Origin: Roseiarcus sp963813555
GTDB taxonomy: Bacteria > Pseudomonadota > Alphaproteobacteria > Rhizobiales > Beijerinckiaceae
NCBI GenBank assembly: GCA_963813555.1
Contig: CAWEZX010000004.1
Span: 558,001 to 622,000 of the forward strand
DNA: 64,000 nucleotides
Direction: 5' to 3'
Shown here: positions 63,669 through 64,000 of the stretch, in pieces
Position numbering within the stretch: the stretch's first letter is position 1
How the letters are laid out: every line of letters begins with the position of its first letter
Made by a program: the position numbers and the translations under genes
Notes under the pieces: model-generated
Told to the model about the DNA's origin: nothing
The model's database searches: none
Seen by the model: the letters and a program-made list of their open reading frames with translations, nothing else

Positions 63669-64000
63669 TCGCTTCTCAGGTGTTCTCACTTGCTGGGCCG
63701 CAGTCAGTGCGTGGCGGGCTGGCGGCGCCGCGGTGATCCGCTCCCGAAAGACTACCGGTGGCTTCGTCTCGTGCCTGGAGTTCGTCGGTAGGCCGGCAAA
63801 CGTTACAGCGGTCACTATCTTCTGAACTGCCTGAATGTTGGTTTCTCCACCCGGCACGACTGGTCAGGCCACACGGGGCGACGTCTGTAAATCGGCGTCC
63901 AACTTTGACCCCACCCACGCCAAATGACACCAAATTTGGCTCATTGCCCTTCGCGACGGGGGTCAGCGTAAACTGCCGCGTGGGGATGGGAGTCCTGAAC
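63669..64000. other. No gene recognised at right edge
   Basis: A 332-bp stretch with only composition-driven frames. The segment from about 63885 (GTAAATCGGCGTCC, then TTTGACCCCACCCA) looks like the outer end of another insertion sequence, perhaps IS21-like, but it is cut by the window edge. Confidence 0.3.

Noticed and set aside
63885..64000. A further insertion sequence (IS21-like end) at the right edge
   Set aside because: Only a suggestive end sequence is visible, with no gene and no second end inside the window.

Overview
The window is GC-rich and reads as a Hyphomicrobiales-type alphaproteobacterium. The pointers are an Irr-type Fur regulator, a trb/RlxS conjugative module of the kind common in this group, and the style of the housekeeping genes (proC, amn, a CitE-like CoA lyase). 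The species cannot be fixed from the sequence alone.

Layout. 0-8.4 kb is ordinary chromosome: proC (cut by the window edge), an L,D-transpeptidase lipoprotein, AMP nucleosidase, RidA, a GFA-fold protein, Irr, a luciferase-like monooxygenase and a CoA-ester lyase. It ends in an MFS transporter broken off against a tyrosine-integrase fragment and a 3' half tRNA-Gly that looks like an attachment scar. 9.4-10.2 kb is a chimera of a methyltransferase and a DUF736 fragment. 10.7-16.2 kb is an intact, leftward three-gene set: two CaiB/BaiF-type CoA-transferase-like proteins, both with twin-arginine signal peptides, and an OprB-like porin. 17.4-30.6 kb is a decayed integrative conjugative element: DUF2285-type regulators, an AlpA-like HTH, broken repA, DUF2840, broken traF, a lytic transglycosylase, a frameshifted RlxS relaxase, then trbJ-K-L-F-G-I and DUF2274. 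The genes traG and trbB-E are absent, and trbJ is fused in frame to half of a LysR gene.

30.8-35.2 kb holds a MarR-like regulator divergent from two QueG-like double [4Fe-4S] proteins and a PaaK-like acyl-CoA/AMP ligase, with a MaoC remnant. 35.2-40.7 kb is a transposon scrapyard bounded by a 423-bp direct repeat. 40.9-47.7 kb is a cobalt-type nitrile hydratase and amidase island (alpha, a beta subunit split in two, accessory protein, CobW GTPase, MarR and AmiC-like regulators, amidase). A NiCoT cobalt/nickel importer follows at 53-54 kb after a run of insertion sequences. Together these would import cobalt, mature the hydratase, convert nitrile to amide to acid, and sense the amide.

54.5-62 kb carries more catabolic pieces: a 2-keto-4-pentenoate hydratase split by IS256, a GST, a haloalkane-dehalogenase-like remnant, a type II haloacid-dehalogenase-like HAD protein translationally coupled to a DehI-like protein, and an SDR protein lacking its catalytic Tyr and Lys.

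Insertion sequences are very dense: five IS200/IS605-type copies (four with the catalytic Tyr changed to Cys), two IS256, IS701, IS630, an IS110 deletion derivative, and IS5/IS903/IS21 remnants. Single-base frameshifts are frequent, especially in the mobile and accessory parts. They may be real decay or assembly error, so gene-integrity calls carry that caveat.
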